Source: Caulobacteraceae bacterium
GTDB lineage: Bacteria; Pseudomonadota; Alphaproteobacteria; Caulobacterales; Caulobacteraceae
Direction of reading: 5' to 3'
Length of the DNA stretch: 64,000 bases
NCBI GenBank assembly: GCA_947476325.1
Contig: CANJPZ010000003.1
Span: forward strand, 124,001-188,000
Positions 60,759 to 64,000 of the stretch are shown here, piece after piece (the stretch's first letter is position 1; each line of letters opens with the position of its first letter). Position numbers and translations under genes: made by a program. The notes under the pieces are model-generated. The model searched no databases. It was not told the DNA's origin and saw only the letters and a list, made by a program, of their open reading frames with translations.

Positions 60759-62410
60759 GCGGTCGTCTCCACGACCAGATTGAGTTCGGCGATCATGGCC
60801 TCGCGGATCTGGTATTTCTGGATCTTGCCGGTCACCGTCATCGGGAAGGCGTCCACAAAGCGGATGTAGCGCGGGACCTTGTAGTGGGCGATCTGGCCCC
60901 GGCACCAGGCGATGATCTCCTCGGGCGTGGCTTCCTCGCCGCCGGCCAGCTTGATCCAGGCGCAGATTTCCTCGCCGTATTTCGGGTCGGGCAGGCCGAC
61001 CACCTGGACGTCCTCGATCTTGGGGTGGCCGAACAAAAACTCTTCGATTTCAAGTGGATAGATGTTCTCTCCGCCCCGGATGACCATGTCCTTGATGCGG
61101 CCGACGATGTTGCCATAGCCCTCGGCGTCGATGGTCGCCAGGTCGCCGGTATGCATCCAGCCATCGGCGTCCACGGCCTCGGCGGTGCGTTCGGGGTCGT
61201 CCCAGTAGCCGAGCATCACCGAATAGCCCCGCGTGCAAAGCTCGCCCGCCTGACCCCTCGGCACGGTCTGGCCGGTGGCGGGATCGATGACCTTGACCTC
61301 CAGGTGCGGCTGCACCCGCCCGATGGTCGAGACCCGCCGCTCGAGGGGATCGTCCGTCGAGGTCTGTAACGACACCGGACTGGTCTCGGTCATCCCGTAG
61401 GCGATGCCGACTTCGGTCATGTGCATGGCGGTGGTGACCTTCTTCATCACCTCCACCGGGCAGGGCGATCCGGCCATCAGCCCGGTGCGCAGCGACGAAA
61501 GGTCAAAGCTGGCGAAGTCGGGATGGCTCAGCTCGGCGATGAACATGGTCGGCACCCCATGCAAGGCGGTGCAGCGCTCGGCCTCAATGGTCTTCAGAAC
61601 GGAAAGGGGATCAAACCCATCGGACGGATAGATCATCACCCCGCCATGGACCAGGCAGGCCAGGTTGCTCATCACCATGCCAAAGCAGTGGTACAGCGGC
61701 ACCGGCACGCACAGCCGGTCGCCTTCCTTCAGGCCCATCGCCAGGCCGCAGAAGTAGGCGTTGTTGAGGATGTTGCGGTGGGACAGCGTCGCGCCCTTGG
61801 GCAGGCCAGTGGTGCCGCTGGTGAACTGGATGTTGATGGCCTCAAGGCGATCAAGCCGGGGCCCGATGTCCGTCAGGGCGGCGCGGGCATCGTCGGTGGC
61901 CAGGGCCGGCACATCCTCAAAGTCCAGCCAGCCGGCGCGCGGCTCGCCGCCGATCTGGATCAGATGGGCCAGCAGCGGAAAGTTCGCCCGCTCCAGGCTC
62001 TCGACCATGGCGACATAGTCGCTGGTCTTGAAGCGGGCCGCGCAGACCAGCGCCTTAACCCCGACTTTTGCCAGGGTGTAGTCCAGCTCATGGGTGCGGT
62101 AGGCGGGGTTGATGTTGAACTGGATGAGGCCGGCGCGGGCCGTGGCGAACTGGGCGATGGTCCACTCGGCGCAATTGGGCGCCCACACGCCCACCCGGTC
62201 TCCCGGCTCAAGACCCAGGGCCAGAAGACCGGCCGCAAACGCGTCGGACCGGGCCAGCAACTCAGTCCAGGTCAGGCGGATGTTCTGGTGGACCGAAACC
62301 AGCGCCTCGGCATTGGGCCAGCGGGCGGCAGCCATCTCCAGCGCCTGGCCGATGGTGTGCTCAAGCAGGGGCGGGTGATCGGCCCCAACGACGTGGCTCA
62401 GGGTGTCCAT
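60755..62410 (-). CDS. Fatty acyl-CoA synthetase (AMP-binding)
   Basis: An ANL-superfamily ligase of 551 residues. The adenylation motifs are [20 protein letters not shown], then YGMTETSP near 350, [33 protein letters not shown] and the C-terminal catalytic Lys in [13 protein letters not shown]. No membrane segment. The closest look is to medium/long-chain acyl-CoA synthetases. Together with the SDR gene nearby it suggests fatty-acid degradation, though they are not in one operon. Confidence 0.95.
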   Translation of the reverse strand: MDTLSHVVGADHPPLLEHTIGQALEMAAARWPNAEALVSVHQNIRLTWTELLARSDAFAAGLLALGLEPGDRVGVWAPNCAEWTIAQFATARAGLIQFNINPAYRTHELDYTLAKVGVKALVCAARFKTSDYVAMVESLERANFPLLAHLIQIGGEPRAGWLDFEDVPALATDDARAALTDIGPRLDRLEAINIQFTSGTTGLPKGATLSHRNILNNAYFCGLAMGLKEGDRLCVPVPLYHCFGMVMSNLACLVHGGVMIYPSDGFDPLSVLKTIEAERCTALHGVPTMFIAELSHPDFASFDLSSLRTGLMAGSPCPVEVMKKVTTAMHMTEVGIAYGMTETSPVSLQTSTDDPLERRVSTIGRVQPHLEVKVIDPATGQTVPRGQAGELCTRGYSVMLGYWDDPERTAEAVDADGWMHTGDLATIDAEGYGNIVGRIKDMVIRGGENIYPLEIEEFLFGHPKIEDVQVVGLPDPKYGEEICAWIKLAGGEEATPEEIIAWCRGQIAHYKVPRYIRFVDAFPMTVTGKIQKYQIREAMIAELNLVVETTA

Positions 62411-62625
62411 GCCCCGATTGGCTGCACGAATTTCGCGCCGTTGTCGATATCGCCGTTCTGGTATATTAATTGGAGATCGAATACCGACCGGCTCGGGCCG
62501 CTCTCCTATGCTAGCTCACCCATCGGGATCGAGCGTCCGGCCAGGGAAACTTCCGAACCTTCGAGATTTGATCCGCCGGGCGGCGTTCGTCCGGCGCGTC
62601 ACTTTAGGACTAAAAGGTTCGAACT

Positions 62626-62835
62626 ATGGCTACTGGAACCGTCAAGTGGTTCAACGCGACCAAGGGTTTTGGCTTCATTCAACCAGAAGCCGGAGGCCCT
62701 GACGTCTTCGTTCACATCTCCGCCGTCGAGCGGGCTGGCCTTCGCGGGCTGAACGAAGGCCAAAAGATCTCGTATGAACTCGAGGCTGACAAGCGCAGCG
62801 GCAAAATGGCCGCCGGGCAACTTCAAACGCTCTAG
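62626..62835 (+). CDS. cspA: Cold-shock protein
   Basis: A protein of 69 residues forming a single cold-shock domain: TVKWFNATKGFGFIQPE (RNP1 KGFGFI) and DVFVHISAV (RNP2 VFVHIS). It binds single-stranded nucleic acids and acts as an RNA chaperone. The 215-base gap upstream would allow the long structured leader common for this family, but no specific element was identified. A strong terminator follows. Confidence 0.96.
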   Translation: MATGTVKWFNATKGFGFIQPEAGGPDVFVHISAVERAGLRGLNEGQKISYELEADKRSGKMAAGQLQTL

Positions 62836-62861
62836 GCGCAAGAGGAAACGAAATAGGGAAG

Positions 62862-62892
62862 GGCGCGGAACTCAAAGGTTCCGCGCCTTTTT
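62862..62892 (+). terminator. Rho-independent terminator of the cold-shock gene
   Basis: GGCGCGGAAC at 62862-62871 pairs exactly with GTTCCGCGCC at 62878-62887, followed by TTTTT (62888-62892). It also lies directly past the stop of the convergent transporter gene (62895). Confidence 0.92.
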
Positions 62893-62894
62893 CG

Positions 62895-64000
62895 TTATAG
62901 GCGCTTCGGACTCGCCCCCGGCAACGGCGGCGGGCGGCAGAACGGCACCATGACAAGCGCGGCGATGAAGATGATCGACATGATGCGGAACACCTCGTTG
63001 AAGCCGTCCGTCAGGGCGTAGCGGCCGACCAGGCGGGCAAGTTCACCCTGGGCCATCGACAGGGCGTTGGCTGCGTCAGGCGTCGTCTGGGCGAACTGAA
63101 CGCTGAGACCTTCAACCATCGAGCGGGCCCCATCGGGCGAGCGGCCCATCGCTTCGCCGACACGCGCCGCTTCGGTGCGGGCAGCGTCTGTCAGCCAGGT
63201 ATTGACCACGGCGATGCCGACCGCTCCGCCAAGGTTCCGCATCAGGTTGAACAGGCCCGAAGCGTAGCGCAACTCGCTTTGCTCAAAGCCGCCCAGCGCC
63301 ATTCCGACCGTCGGTACGATGCACATCATCATGGCAATGCCGCGCAGAACTTGCGGGCCGAGGAACGCGGCGAACCCCCACTCGGGGGTCAGGTGCGAGG
63401 TCATGTAGAGGCTGGCGGCGAACAACGTCAGGCCGAAGGTGATGACGATCCGGGGATCGACCCGCTGCGAGGCGCGGGCCGTGATGACCGTGGACAGGAT
63501 CTGGGCGATGCCGGTGACGAATACCGTCTGGCCGATCTGAAGGCTGTTGAAGCCGCGCACCTGACCTAGGAAGACCGGGATCAGATAGGTGGAGGAATAG
63601 AGGCCGAAGCCAATGACCACATTGAAGATGCAGGCAAAAGCAAAGGTCGGTTTTCGGAACGGCGACAACCTCAGGATCGGGGCGCCGGACCGGAACGAGC
63701 GTTCCAGGAAGAGGACGAGCGCCACGATCGACAGCCAGCCGGCAATGGCGATCCTCGGCTCGTCGAACCAGCCGGCCCGGGGGGCTTCCTCCAGCACGTA
63801 TTCAAGGCCTCCCAGGAAGACCGCCATCGAGGCCAGATGCGCGTAGTCGATCTTCTTGAGCATCGCGAGGTTGGGCCGGTCGACCCGGATGAACAGGATG
63901 GCCAGCAGGCAGGCCATGGCACCCGGGATCACATTGACGAAGAAGATCATCCGCCAGGTGAAGGCGTCGGTCAGCCAGCCGCCCAGGGTGGGGCCCAGGG
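62895..64000 (-). CDS. MFS drug exporter, DHA2 (EmrB/QacA) family, partial
   Basis: The frame is open through the right edge, so the N-terminal helices are missing; about 368 residues are visible. LGPTLGGWLTDAFTWRMIFFVNV at the edge is motif C of the 14-helix DHA2 exporters, and IFFVNVIPGAM continues it. About ten further hydrophobic helices are present. Such proteins export drugs or organic toxins, often with an EmrA membrane-fusion partner that would lie outside the window. The C-terminus ends PPLPGASPKRL, and its stop abuts the cold-shock terminator. Confidence 0.93.
   Translation of the reverse strand, partial: LGPTLGGWLTDAFTWRMIFFVNVIPGAMACLLAILFIRVDRPNLAMLKKIDYAHLASMAVFLGGLEYVLEEAPRAGWFDEPRIAIAGWLSIVALVLFLERSFRSGAPILRLSPFRKPTFAFACIFNVVIGFGLYSSTYLIPVFLGQVRGFNSLQIGQTVFVTGIAQILSTVITARASQRVDPRIVITFGLTLFAASLYMTSHLTPEWGFAAFLGPQVLRGIAMMMCIVPTVGMALGGFEQSELRYASGLFNLMRNLGGAVGIAVVNTWLTDAARTEAARVGEAMGRSPDGARSMVEGLSVQFAQTTPDAANALSMAQGELARLVGRYALTDGFNEVFRIMSIIFIAALVMVPFCRPPPLPGASPKRL

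Overview
The window is chromosomal DNA from an alphaproteobacterium, most probably a member of Caulobacterales (Caulobacter/Phenylobacterium-like). The evidence is: high GC; the order rnpB-mraZ-rsmH-ftsL-ftsI-murE-murF-mraY-murD-ftsW-murG-murC-murB-ddl-ftsQ-ftsA; a circularly permuted two-piece tmRNA whose tag begins ANDNFAEE as in Caulobacter; methionine synthase split into two genes; a perfect CtrA box (TTAA-N7-TTAAC); and an ilvB leader peptide/attenuator. Genus cannot be fixed from sequence alone. I see no IS element, prophage, CRISPR array or tRNA gene.

Layout. 1-4257: split methionine synthase (homocysteine half cut by the window edge) with two small genes between the halves. 4254-8403: a 5-oxoprolinase-type hydantoinase and a small secreted protein on the minus strand. 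8527-9869: a flavin-dependent oxidoreductase broken by two frameshifts and a stop. 9949-12334: tandem duplicated class III CoA-transferases. 12392-17199: a TerB/J-domain protein, a small membrane protein, an EamA transporter, a peptidoglycan amidase with a PG-binding domain, and a hybrid histidine kinase. 17241-17634: RNase P RNA. 17865-35826: the division and cell-wall (dcw) cluster, almost all with ATGA-type overlaps and preceded by a 10-bp-period MraZ operator; it carries an M28 metallopeptidase between murB and ddl, and ftsZ does not follow ftsA. 35887-41335: ArsC-like reductase, a CtrA-box M23 peptidase and two tandem secreted carboxylesterases with Gly/Arg-rich tails. 41488-44901: tmRNA and the ilvB-(NTF2-like)-ilvN operon with its attenuator. 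45122-50792: a two-component system, miaA, a stand-alone LigD-type polymerase, serB and a HAD hydrolase. 50829-54061: hflKC diverging from mrp. 54062-57009: a small island with a LysR remnant, a BLUF blue-light sensor, folE, a fasciclin protein and a lipocalin. 57676-64000: SDR dehydrogenase, S46 dipeptidyl peptidase, acyl-CoA synthetase, cold-shock protein and a partial MFS exporter.

How the genes work together. The dcw genes make lipid II precursors and the division machine; the flanking amidase, the M23 peptidase and possibly the M28 peptidase are wall-remodelling or secreted hydrolases. The ilv operon is a classical attenuated branched-chain amino-acid operon with an extra gene inside it. 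The most interesting accessory segment is 54365-57009. A BLUF photoreceptor with all canonical flavin-site residues is translationally coupled to GTP cyclohydrolase I, next to fasciclin and lipocalin genes. Those last two genes share a matching promoter-like element (TNATCCAA and TAATTGTAT with 18 bp between the -35 and -10 hexamers) resembling ECF sigma (RpoE/ChrR-type) promoters. This suggests a light or photo-oxidative stress module.
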